In this document: positions 10,430 through 22,396 of the stretch, one piece after another | Layout: every line of letters starts with the position of its first letter | Numbering within the stretch: position 1 is the stretch's first letter | Assembly (NCBI GenBank): GCA_003255065.1 | Contig: QAOA01000324.1 | Span: forward strand, 82,594 to 146,593 | Reading direction: 5' to 3' | DNA from: Cercis canadensis | Lineage: Eukaryota; Streptophyta; Magnoliopsida; Fabales; Fabaceae | DNA: 64,000 bases | Program-made: the position numbers and the translations under genes | The notes under the pieces: generated by a model | The model's input: the letters and a program-made list of their open reading frames with translations, nothing else | Told to the model about the DNA's origin: nothing | Databases searched by the model: none

Positions 10430-13400
10430 ACAAAAATCTCACATTTTGTCAACAATGATGTCTTTTTTTTTTCTTTATTTATCTTTTGGGTAGATGAAGT
10501 CAGGTTCTTTTAATATTGGGAGATGATTCAAGGTGCATGTGGGTGACTGATGAAAAAATGTAGCGGGACCACATTTGTTATGAATGCTTCTGTACATGCC
10601 CACATTATTTTATCTAAGCAATATTGGAAAGAATCTTGTAGAATTTATTGTTTACATGTGTACATATCTAACAACATTTAATTGAATTCACACTGAAACT
10701 GTACACTTGAATTATTTAAACTATTAGGATGAACACCATGATTTTTATTTTTTTTTCAAACCAGACTGCCAAATATGAATGTCTTTTAGATTTGGAAAGT
10801 GGAAAAGCATTGACTCACCGCTAATTTAGTCTAATTAAAAAAACGGGGTAACCACTCCATCATGATAGCTTTTATTTGAAATGATTAACTCATTGTAATT
10901 AATTGAATAAATCATTTGCACAATTCAAACTCGTGTTTTTTTTTGGTTTCTAACTCATATGTTTGAATATGATTTGCAAGGCCTTTTCGAATTGCAATAA
11001 TTTTATATTGAACATGATTTCATTGAATAAAAAATTAATCTAAACAATTGTAAATTTTATAATACATTTGTGACATCTGAAAAACTATTTCCAAAAGGTT
11101 AATTAATTAGCCTGTTCTCATATGACAGACAAGTCACAATTATTTTTTAGAATACTAAGACTGATATGGGCTCCAGCTGTTTTATCCGCCCTAAATATCA
11201 CCTATTTGACTTTATATTAAACAAGTCATAATTAGAAAAAGGTCTAATTTCATATAAAAAAAAATGAAGTAAAGAAAAACGACTGTTTTATACATAGTAG
11301 AAGGGTTATACAATATGGAAAAATTTGAGTGTTACCATAGTATCGAGTTTTTAGTACTACTGCAATTTAAAATTAGTTATGTGTGAACAAAAAGAGAAGA
11401 GAGAATGGGTGGGTGAGTGTGATATCTACTTGGCTAATTTAAATGACAGTAATGCTGAGTTTTTAGTATTACGGTAGTACTGGAAATACTCTCGTACCGT
11501 TAGATTAACAAGTCATTAAGTTTTAAAATGATTTCACGAGGTTGGGGCCTATTGATGGAGTATGTGTGTTATGTTAACTCAAGCTTGAAGATTCAGTAGT
11601 TTTAGACATGCACTGAGTTTCTTTGATGACATTCGAATTTGTTGGAAAGTCGGATTCTAATCCTAACTCCTGTTTAGAAAATATATCTTTAGGTTTCTTG
11701 ATATATAGTTGTTAATTTGCTTGTTTAAGAAGAATAACAGTTTCTTAAGCCCTTAGAAGTGATGGCCAAGGATTTTGACAGTTCACAAGAGGTCATGGTT
11801 ATAAACTTTCATGTTGTCATATAACAAAAATAATAATAAAATAAAAGAGTTGTAGTTAAGCCTAATCTGTTATGAATATCCAAATTTGAGATAATGTTTG
11901 AGATACTTACTGAGAGATTCTATGAGAGTGTTTTGAGATAGTCTAAGAAAGCTAATTTGTCCAATTAATTGTTGGGTAATATTATATTCACATAATTTAT
12001 TTTACTCTTTCTTTACAATTGCATTTTTGGCCATACTCAATAGAGTTAATTGGATGAACTAAAACTTTAATCTAATCACTTAAATTAACTGATAGTATAC
12101 ATTTCTAAAATGTATGAAACTATTATGTTCCAATTGTTTTAGTTACTATGCAAGATACAGAACAATTTGTCTTCTGTCAAATTTTACGGAGAGAAACTAA
12201 ACGGCATATGATTGAGTGATACTGAGATCATCATCAGGGTTTACAGTTTTTGTGTTCAAACCTAAAATCATAGTCAAAGTACTCAAAATAAAAATTAGGC
12301 ACAGAAACGACAATCTATTATAAGAACCTTTCCCTCAATCAAAATTTTTTTCCCACAGAGAAACGGCAAAAAAGTCACAAGTCCTTCATAGTGCGTAATG
12401 TTTGAGTTTTTCTCCTAAACATCACAATAAGTTAAATATATATTCTTTTTTTATCTTTGGAGATTGGGAATAGTTTGAATTTAACTGTGGGTAACTCAAA
12501 TATTTTTTTTCGCTGAACTGTTCTAATAAAGTGTAGCACTATTAACCAAAGGTTCCAATTCAACACGACTAAGCCTGATCATTGATATGTCACCACTCTC
12601 GGGTTGACAAGTTATTACCAAGTTCTAGAACTTCAGAGAAAGGATGAGAAGTTCGGATATATTGTAAAATAATCAAAATATTTTTTAGTGATATATGATT
12701 ATTAAAAATGATTTTAGTCATTTTACAAGATGTCCAAACTTCTTTATCTTTTCTCCTAAGTTCTAAAACTTTAGAATAATTTTTTAAAAAACAAATGTCA
12801 ACAAGAAATAGACTGACTTGCTTTTTTTTTCTTTGGAGGAGGGAGGGTGGGGTGAGGGGGTTGCGGCATTTAAAATAAATATTATATAGTATGACTATAG
12901 ATAAGTCGACAATCACCGTATATTTTATAATAATTTTTCAAAACTTAATGAAAGGAAAGATACACAAACCTTTAATAAATCTAATACTGATCTAGGAGTT
13001 CGGATCTTTTGATGCAAGTTTGTCTCATAATGGATTTTTTTTTTTTATTTTGGTAAAAGTCTCATTATGGACTTTGTCCGCCTAATTATTGCCTTTATAT
13101 AAAATAAGTTGTAATTAGATTAAAGATCTGCTTAATAAAAACGTCAATGGGTTCACCCCGAAGATTTGGATATTCTAAAGTGAGCATTTTAGAGAGTGAA
13201 GTACATGAGAGTAACTATTGATTTGATAAAGTGCACATGCACCTTAAGTATCTCGTGATTTTTGATAGTCCATTTTCTTGATTCTCTCATTAGTAACTAT
13301 CTATCTACTCTTACTTTACTTTTTAAAGTACACTTATAGTGTTAGAGGATCCAAATCCTACAAGTCGTTGGTAGTGACATAATAGGATAATACACAGTAA

Positions 13401-13990
13401 GGAAAACATATTTTCAAAAGAAAAACAACATAAATAAGCTACGAAAATTGTGGATAACGGGAATTAATCTCTTGCTTGGTTAAAAGACTTTGATATTATG
13501 TCAAATCATGTTAATTCAAAAGTTTAAATTATTAGATGAAGGAGCATGAATGAATTTTATATTTAAAAAAGCCTTTATTTTTATCTATTAACAATTAAAT
13601 TTTTTCCTAAACAAGAACTTAAAATATCTATTTTTTTGGTGGTACAAACTTAATGAATGTAAATATTAATGCATAATCTAACCTGTCCTTATACCTACAT
13701 GTTAGGGAAAATGAAAGTTAAATAAGCATGATTGCCCCAAGTTATACATTATGTTTCTATAAGCTAAATAGAGCATCTGTGTGTATATAACAATGTTAGT
13801 ATTGACCAATCATTAGCTCTAGCTCAATAGAGCATGCTCTCAATTATAAGACTGGTCTTTTCATCAGTTTCTCAATTCGAATCTCCTCAATTACAAATGC
13901 AGTTGCTATTTACTTATAGGTAAAAAAGAATCATTAAGCGTATGACAGAAAAGTGCTTTAACGTCTCTTTAAGTATTTTACTTGTTCAGA
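10430..13990. other. intergenic spacer between SEO genes A and B
   Basis: I see no gene here. The part from 10430 to about 11760 is collinear with the spacer upstream of gene C (44560-46456), and the part near 12120 resembles 36640 and 52560, so the spacers belong to the duplicated units. The rest is AT-rich with poly-A/T tracts. The N at 13995 sits in a poly-A run. Confidence 0.6.
11327..11491. repeat. small inverted-repeat (MITE-like) element in spacer
   Basis: The left part (GAGTGTTACCATAGTAT... TACTGCAATTTAAAATTAG) is an imperfect inverted copy of the right part (TAATTTAAATGACAGTA... GTACTGGAAATACTC). The same element occurs at 46008-46162 upstream of gene C, so it predates the A/C duplication. 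Confidence 0.5.
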
Positions 13991-14039
13991 TGAANAAAAA
14001 AAAAAAAAAAAAAAAAAAGAGTGCTTTACCTGTTGATTC

Positions 14040-17000
14040 TTATTTCAGTTTTGGAAGATGGTTCATTCGACCTTGTGGATCAATCAAAACAACTGAAGGC
14101 TTTTTAGAGATCCAACGTCCCTTGAAGTACCAAAGACCTGCGATTGTTGAATCGTAGGACACTATGTACCATGGCATCTTGGATTTTAAATTTTCAAATT
14201 TCTGTCTCAGCTCTTCAGTCCATTTTAATACAAATGGAATCCACACAATCTTGTAGTGATCTTCTTCTCTTATTTTCCCATAGATTTCTAATACTCTTGA
14301 AATGTTCTTAGCCGGTATATCTAGGTCCGAAATAAGCAACAAGATAGTTTTTCCCTTTAGCACCTCTATGTCGACCTGTTTGGACCAAAAATGAAAACAC
14401 TATGATAATCAAGATGTTTTTTTAAAGTACATCAATTCTTAAATCTCCTATTAATACAAAATATTGATTAAATCACATCTACCTCCATTCAGTTTTTGAA
14501 GTAATACAAATATCTTTCAAAATGAGACGAATTATTACTTGCACATCCTTTTTATTTATGACTGTAGATTCACCACTTTTTAGCTCACGAATTTATGCAC
14601 TTCAATTATTTATGGCTGCAGATCTATTGTCCAAGATGAGGGTGGAAATGTAATAAAAAATTGGGGATATTTGGTGTACCATAATCTTTAATTCTCATGT
14701 GATCTTGAATAATGGGCATACAGTATAAGAGAATTCGATTAGGGTATGTTTGGGAGTTCTTTTGGAGGGGAAAGGAGAGGAGAGGAGAGGAATGAGAGAG
14801 TCCACTCTCTTGTTTGGGAGTTTTAAGTTTGAAAGGGGAAGGAGACCAAGGGTTAAACTTTGACCCTTGCACTCCTTTTTTCATTCACAAATTTCAACCC
14901 CCCAAATTGGGGGGTTTGGAGGGGTAGAAAATTAATTTACTAATTTACCCATACTGTCTGCCACCATTGAATTGTTGGATAAGAAAAGAAAGCAAAAAAG
15001 TTGAAGTTTTATGTTTAAATTGTAATTCTTTTATATTTCTAATTAAAAATTTTAATTATATCCATCTAATGAAAAAATTATAAATAATCCCTTTTATCAT
15101 CACTCTAATTTAATTAATTGCAACCCATAAAGCAATAGAATTTGCATAATTTTTCAGATGCACAGTTTATTTTCTTTTTGAAAATATATAGTATATTAAT
15201 TTTTTTATGACTCATTAGAAGTAATAAGTGTATATTATATATTAATAATTTAATATTTATGAAATTTTACTTTTTTATGAAAATGTACTTAATTAGAGTA
15301 TGAATTCGGTTATTGTCAATTTTTATTTTTTTAATAAATAAATAATAATTACATTTATAATTAAAAAATTGAATTAGAAAAAAAGAGTGAAAAGATAATA
15401 AAGGGTAAACTAGTAAAAATATTTTACAATAAGACATTTCCTTCCCTTTCCTTTCCTTTTCCTCATTTTAATCATCCAAACAAAGGAGAGGAAAACCCCT
15501 CCCTTTCCTTTCCCTTCCTTTCCCTCCCTTTCCTCTCCTCTCCTCTCCTCTCCTCTCCCCTCCAAAAAAACTCTCAAACAGAGTGTTAAGGATTTTCTTT
15601 TTCCTTTCTGTTTTGGCCTTGGTTCGATTAATTAAGGCTATTTACAATTACCTTATATAGTATAATAATTGGGAGAAAGTTCCAGCCCTTGGGTGCTAAT
15701 GTATTAAACATTATAATCTTAGATTTTCAAAATTTTCTAGAGGACATGAATTATAGCCCTTGAGTTGTGATGAAATGCAAGGTGTAATATTGAATTACAG
15801 TTTGCTATCGAATCCTAGCATTAAGAAATTTAGAAGGTAGATATAATTTACTAAAAAAAGACACCAGTATTGAGAAATTTCAAATTGCAATCTTAGATCT
15901 GCATGCTTTACTGCTTAGTATAAAGCTTTATTGCGTTGCACCAGAAAACGAGAACATCTAAGATCTCTGTTTTGGCATATCCTCGGGTAACATGATCTAA
16001 GATGAATTATAATGAAATTTCGATCTGACACCAAAAGTTAAAGTAATATGAGAGAATATGATAAATACTTTTATCTACTAAGGAAAAAAAAAACTGAGAA
16101 ATTAAAATATTCTACTGCAATAATGTTATACTCACACTAACCTTGGACATTGTAGAACCATCAATGAGTGATTGGTGGCCATCTTTGGAGTATATGAGCC
16201 TCTTCATAAGCTCCAAGATGTCAGCAGGAGCCTCAGAAGATTCTTTTTCAGTGTCAAAAATATCGTCAAACAATGCATTGGACTGAATATGAGCCTCCAT
16301 CTCCTCTACATGGATTATTTAATAATAACTTTGAGAATGTATATAGTGTAATATACATTACCAGTACTTGATTGAGTTTAAATTAATGATAGTAGTAAAA
16401 AACATTAAAATTGAAGACCATGAATTCAAGTGATAATATTTCTTAATATATAAATATAAAAAGTTGATATACTTACCTATTTGTGGTTTGCAGATTGTGC
16501 AGTGGTGTTTGAGTTCGTTAAGGATTTGACTAAGATTGGAAATTAGGTGGGACAATTCTAATGCCACTTCGCTATAAAACAAAATAAGCATTATTGATGA
16601 GGATGATGATGATATACTCAAATCAAGAGAATATAGGAAGGTGGGAATTCAAAACTGAAAGGAACAAGAACTCACCCATTGTCCACGATCAAAGTAATTT
16701 GAATATAGCCAGCTACAGCACTTAGAATTACCCAGTGCACGCCCACTGAGACAAGATCTTCTATGCTGTACTCTGTGTCCAACAGTAACGTTAAATCACA
16801 GATGTATTTGATCAGTTTCAATGTGATCTTGATCAGACTGTTAAGCTGATCAAGTGGTTGTTGAAATTTCTCCAGAGGTGAGCCCACTATGGAAACAGGG
16901 TTTTGCTTCAAGGTTGCCATTGATGAGGCTAATTCAGTGGATGATTGGTTCGGACCATGAAGCAAGAACTCCAACAACTCCACAAATTTTAAAACGAAAC

Positions 17001-19740
17001 TCCCCATAGTCATTACTCCCTTTTCAATCCATGATTTCTTGGACAGGATTTGAAGTATAATCAGTGATTCGTTGTGAACATTAATCTCATCAAACCTTTC
17101 CTTAACTTTATATTTGGTCTTAGCTATCTGAGAGTAAACAAATTAGTTATTACTTAAGGAATCAGATCGAACACTAGGTATTGCAGACATAGAGAATCAA
17201 ATTTCTAAACCATAATAGGATAGTTTAAGTGACTCCATGTGTTCATTATTCAGGCAAATTTAATTAATTAAAAAGAAATTTTTATTGCATAGATAGATGA
17301 AAATTTTCAAAAACGTGAGCTAATAATAAAAACAATTTAAAAACCAGTTATATCAAAAACTTAAGCTATCATATAAAGGGTCAAGAAAAGTTTTACATCT
17401 AAAATAAACCCATATATTATAGCATTTTTTTACGTAGAGTATAAACAAAGTACAAGCTCATCTTATCATGCAACAAAATTTTATTTAATTATGAAAAGTA
17501 GGAGTGAAAATCATCAAACTTTTTGATCATTTGCCAAATTTATAATATTATGTCAAAAGCATAAGCCATTAGAAAAAGACCTAAAAGCATATGCACACAT
17601 AGAGAAAATGTATACTTGCATGTTTGCTAAGAGTACTACTACTAATGAAGTTCATATACTGCCATGTATAACTGTAGAAAGAGGCTTATGTGTTTTGCAC
17701 ACTTATAAAAACACATATATTTAACTTCTGTATATATATTATCATTTAAATTTAATTAGAGCCACTAAACCCACATAATTTGTTTGTTTTTTTATTTATT
17801 TATAAAATTCAGATTCTATAAAGTCTAAACATCTAAAATAATGTGTGCAAGCATAATTTCTTAGCAATGAATGCATGTGTATAGATACTTGGTTGGAAAA
17901 ATAAAAACAAAAGCCCGCAGGGAGTACCATGAAAGTGAAAACAGCAAAATCACCAAGGTCTCCAAACTTCCTAAGCTCAGATAACGCTGAATCAAACTCC
18001 AGAAGATTAGAGCTCTCTAACTCAGTTTTGGGTACTTTCTTCTCCTGCATTGTGTTGAGAGTCAGAGTCCGCTTAAAATTGAAATTAAGAACAAAGATTA
18101 AAACTATAATCATCGTACAATTAGAATCTTAAATGTCAGGAAAAAAAAAATATACATTGATAAATCTAAGCTATTTTAGTCAAGAGAAAGTATCTATCCA
18201 TACACCAAGTGAGATATTGTAGAAGATGTGAGACTTATGCACCAAGTTTAATTGAGTCTAATTAAATTAGCTGCTTTCATGTATTCAAATTGTAAAGTAG
18301 CAAACTACTAAATATGGTTTAATTGTGAGGAGTTTAAAAGGTTTTCAACTTGTCAGGGCTTCTGTCGAGCAACAAAAAATAAAAAAAGGATTGTAAAGCA
18401 AACAAGGTGCATCTAGATGCTGGAATGGAAATAGTATCACTCTTTAAAGCAATATAATTTAGAGGTAGACATCTGTTTTAGGAGAAATTGTTTCGTACTG
18501 CAAAAAATTATACCATAAACACATAAAAAGAATTATACTATAAACACATAAATAATGCACCTCACATGTGAATAGAGACATAAAATAATGAACCTTTATA
18601 TGTGGATCCTACTGAAACCCGCCTATTTATATCTAAAGAGTATATTAGTCTTGTTTTTATTCTGGCAGTACAATAAAATTTCCCTTCTTGTTAGGGGCAC
18701 CAAAAAAGGTAGATCTAGTTGTTTCCACAAAAATAGGAACTAAATATATATTGGCCTCTTGTCACGTGGTTCCCTGAATGCAAGAGGGCAGAGGCTATTC
18801 TTTTTAAAAGAAAAATACTATAAGAAACTTATCCTTAAAAGAGTGGGTTGCAAATATAAATTAGAGTAATTATTTAATACTATAAGTAATATCGAATTAT
18901 AAATATAATTAATTATTGAAATAATTTAAGTTATATATTTTATTAATCTCACATTTCTATTAAGTAAACAGTATCGTTAACTATCAATTTTGCTTGTAAT
19001 ATCAATCCCCCTTATGGTATTAATAATTAACTAGATGAAAAGTATTTCTCTTTTGTATTAAAATTACAAAAATACCCATATTTTCATTTGTGAGTAGATA
19101 TAGAGATTTTGGTTTTTGTTAGTGAAAAATGGATACCAAAAAGGGGAATCCCCATTATATACAATATATATATATATATAAAGTTGCGAACCGACAGAAA
19201 TAAGAGAAACAACTAAATTATACATAACACATCCATCCTCGATTATAGCTTAAATTCTTTCCACAATTTGAAAAGTTGACCTTATAACAAATTACAAAGA
19301 CAAAAAAGAGACAATAAAAGAATTAAAAAGTGGAGGTATTTCTGGGAAATGCTTACCAGGACTATTGAATCAACAAAAACGGTGGCTGGGTTGAGGATAC
19401 GGTGGATGGAGAGGAGCAGTGGTGGATGAAGCAGCGGTGCATAATCTCTTGTATGGGTTTGCAGTACTTGCCTTTTTATATTCTCGTCCCCCAATGTTGG
19501 AAGTTTCAGATCAACCAACTGAACCTGTTCACTACAAGAACCCATACATGTCTCACTCTCTGCCATTTGGATGCGCCTTCTTTTCCAGATTGATCTAAAA
19601 CTGCGATTGCCATTGGATTCTGGTTGTGGAAATTGCATATAATTGAGGGGAAATGCAGCAAATGTTGTCTGTAATTGCCAAGAATTGCAACTACGGAAAC
19701 TGCCATAAAATTGCAGTTGAAAACTGCAATTTAAAGCCAT
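14040..19740 (-). CDS. SEO: SEO gene B, six exons, C-terminally short
   Basis: Sieve-element-occlusion family member. Exons on the minus strand: 19740-19357, 18044-17928, 17127-16676, 16571-16477, 16305-16142 and 14375-14040, all with GT donors and AG acceptors and compatible phases, about 515 codons. Exons 3 and 4 hold the SEO N-terminal helical domain (W.EK..M.MGSFVLKFVELLEFLL, VAGYIQITLI). Exon 6 starts the thioredoxin-like C-terminal domain: GKTILLLISDLDI, YKIVWIPFV, KFENLKSKMPWYIV, WYFKGRW, VVLIDPQG. The frame stops 9 codons after DPQG, at 14040, 14 nt before a good-looking donor (AACAG|GTAAAG), so the usual rest of the SEO C-terminal domain is missing. Intron 5 contains a Harbinger-type MITE. 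B is the copy with the fewest splice defects but is probably truncated. Exon 1 has the family MALNC start and an internal MAESETC. Confidence 0.82.
14742..15585. mobile_element. PIF/Harbinger-type MITE in intron 5 of SEO gene B
   Basis: It is flanked by TTA on both sides (14739-14741 and 15586-15588). The left end, GGGTATGTTTGGGAG followed by GGAGGGGAAAGGAGAGG, is inverted at the right end (...CTCCAAAAAAACTCTCAAACAGAGTG). TTA duplication plus GGG-N-TGTTTGG ends are typical of Tourist/Harbinger MITEs. The long purine/pyrimidine-rich subterminal stretches are distinctive. It has no coding capacity. Confidence 0.72.
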
Positions 19741-19847
19741 GGTATGAGCTTAAATTCGTTTGTGTCTGGCCTATCCTTTTTAATGCCACTCTTCTGAAGG
19801 AATTATAAAACAAAGATAAATAAAATAAAAAGAAATTGCGTGTAGGA

Positions 19848-19880
19848 AACGCGTAAGATAAAGTCAAGGTCGTTTAAATA
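19848..19880 (-). promoter_or_regulatory. conserved upstream block, SEO gene B
   Basis: Matches the block found upstream of A, C and E (plus strand: GCGTAAGATAAAGTCAAGG, TTTAAATATT). It lies about 110 bp upstream of the ATG; a degenerate TATA-like CATTAAAAAGG lies between. The minus strand carries CTTGACTTT, which contains a TTGAC core. Confidence 0.4.
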
Positions 19881-20774
19881 TTACAAAGTTTATTTCTTTA
19901 TTATTATTTTTATTAATCTTTGAAGACAAGGTCTTTTAATAGCGGGAGATGATGTATGTTTTCTGTACTCTTAAATGTGGGTGCCACGTATCGACCCCAC
20001 TAATAGGGTCCACATTTTTTTTTGTTTAGGAGAGTATTATTACACTCGGTATAGGTAAAAATTTTCTGTGTACTATTTTTTTTCTCTTGGGTGCATTTAG
20101 CTATTATTTTATGAAAAAATTTATGTACTTTAAGAGTATTATTTTCATAAGTACAAAAATATAGTCACACATATTTTTATATCTTTTAGTAGGGATTGGT
20201 TTGGTGATATTCTCCTTCCACTACCCTTTTGTGAGTTAGAATGGGTTCTTATTTTGTTTTATTATGGCTTATTTGACATCAACTTAGTTTTTTTTAAGGG
20301 TCAATAGTATCTTGGAAGTAATATTTTGAGTGGGTCTCTATCTATCTTTTCGTAAATCCATAGAGATGCCACAAATGATCTGTTATAATATTGAAGTAAC
20401 ATATTCTTACTATCATTTTAGTTAAAAAAAAAAAAAAAATCCTTTTGNAAAAAAAAAAAAGAATCCTTTTGATATAGTTATCGAGATGTTAATAAAAAAA
20501 ATAAAAACCATTGTTGTGCTATCTTCTCAACCACCTCCTCAAGTTGTGAGTGACTTCCTCCTACTTACGGAATTTTCAAGATCAATATGTAAATACAACA
20601 TTGTTCTTAGACAAGGGAATAGGAGGGATGGGCATGGTGGTGCGCGATCATGAGGTTCACTTTCTTGCCCAAGCTTCTAAACCATGTTTTGCTTGTTATT
20701 CCCCTATTCTTATGGAAGCATGGGCTCTTGTTCTAGTTGCTGATTTGGGTTTTTTTGAATGTTTTCATGATGGG

Positions 20775-21824
20775 TGTTAAACCCACAAGTCTCTAGTCCT
20801 GTTTTCATAATAACAAAATGTCTTGTTAATTCTAATCAGTGTTGTTTTTCTCTAAGTTCTTATTTAGAACAGATTTGAAAAAAAAAGCCTTGAAGAACTT
20901 GATCTTGTCTATGATCAAGCTCCACTTGATAATGAGAGTTTCGAATATTGCTGGACAAGGTTGTCGAGGACTCCAGCCAAATTTAACTTTTTATAATCTA
21001 ACTAAGACCTATGTTAGTTGAGATTGGAAAGTTTCTTCTTGAAGTGACTTGTGTAAGGTCCTTGTTTCAAGGAAAATTTTATCTACTTCTTTTACACAAA
21101 GTAAGAATTTTTGGAATAAAAGGACAAAAGCTTTTTGATTGATTGACGTGGTGTCAGCCGGTTGGTAGCTCCCTCTTTGTCTTTCACATGAACAAGAAAG
21201 GAAATAAAAGCAAGGGGAACTCCCAAGGCTTCAGAAATGCATGAAGAGAAGTAAGAAGAAAATATTTTAAAGAGAGAAAGAAGCCATTGTTAAGAGTTTT
21301 ATTCTTCTTCTTCCTCTCAGTTATCTCTTCATGCTTCAAGAACTTCATTGTATCATTTCTACTCTATAAGAGAGTTTCTTCTTTGGGGCTCAACCAAAAC
21401 ACTTGGATTTTGTATTTGGATTTCTATGGGAGAAATCCATGAGAATGATCTCTAGTGAGTTAGAGAGAGAGAGAGTTTATGGTTAGCTTGAAAAATAAAA
21501 ACCATAGTTGTGAAGCTTGGAAAAATAAACTTGAAGAATAGTGGAACCCAATGATATGGGAGAAGTGGATGTAGACATGTTAGGCCGAACCATTATAAAT
21601 ACTCTTGCAGATTTTCTTTCTCTCCATCTTTAAGTTTTTGGTTTAATCTTTGTTATGTTCCAAATGGTTTATTGAGTCATCTCTTTTTATTCAAATCTGG
21701 TATTTGTCAAAGAACTAGTTTACAAACTAGTTCTTTATCAAATCTGCTATTTGAATTTGTTTTACAAGCAATTTTTTAATAATTCTTATTCAACCCCCTC
21801 TAGGAATATACTTTGCGACTCTCA
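20775..21824 (+). mobile_element. solo LTR, Sirevirus-type, with ATGGG target duplication
   Basis: It starts TGTTAAACCCAC and ends ...GCGACTCTCA, flanked by ATGGG at 20770-20774 and 21825-21829. Its layout resembles the LTR at 26209 (an early ATAACAAAATG, then GGAGAAGTGGATGTAG, then CCCCCTCTAGGA near the end). No primer site or internal region follows, so it arose by LTR-LTR recombination. Confidence 0.82.
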
Positions 21825-22209
21825 ATGGGTGATTGTCCCATTGTGTGACAAGAGATTGGAAATGATAGGGTTGATTTCTGAGTTGGGAATGCTTTTAGAC
21901 AATATTAGGAGTCTNTCTCCATCTTTAAGTTTTTGGCTTAATCTTTGTTATGTTCCAAATGGTTTATTGAGTTATCTCTTTTTATTCAAATCTGGTATTT
22001 GTCAAAGAACTAGTTTACAAACTATTTCTTTATCAAATCTGCTATTTGAATTTGTTTTACAAGCAATTTTTTAATAATTCTTATTCGGCCCCCTCTAGGA
22101 ATATACTTTGCGACTCTCAATGGGTGATTGTCCCATTGTGTGACAAGAGATTGGAAATGATAGGGTTGATTTCTGAGTTGGGAATGCTTTTAGACAATAT
22201 TAGGAGTCT
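21621..22209. repeat. 294-bp direct duplication around single N 21915 (likely assembly artefact)
   Basis: 21621-21914 and 21916-22209 are near-identical and separated only by one N. It includes the end of the solo LTR and the RNase-H remnant. It looks like two overlapping contig ends joined without merging. Confidence 0.75.
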
Positions 22210-22396
22210 CCAATCTATGTTTTGTTCTATTGCATTTGTTTGTATTCATGGTGCAAGATTGTTTGGTTGTTCATCGACTAACTTGTTGATATTAAGGTTT
22301 AAGTGGAAGATTCACCAACCTTCAGCTTTGATGTTATGCTTTTATTTTCAATTTTTTTTCTAAAGAAGAAATTTACACAAGTGAATTTTAATAAAT

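Larger units (their letters stand above)
20550..22300 (+). pseudogene. RNase-H-like (RVT_3) pseudogene split by a solo LTR
   Basis: The left part encodes GIGGMGMVVRDHE, then an EAWALVLVADLGFF helix region and a DG. This is the layout of the plant RNase-H-like domain that follows LINE reverse transcriptases and also occurs alone. The match resumes to the right of the LTR with SELGMLLDNIRSL and FCSIAFVCIHGA, the C-terminal part of the same fold. Removing the LTR leaves a frame break at the insertion point. It is probably a LINE-derived remnant. Part of the right half is present twice because of the duplication around N 21915. Confidence 0.65.
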
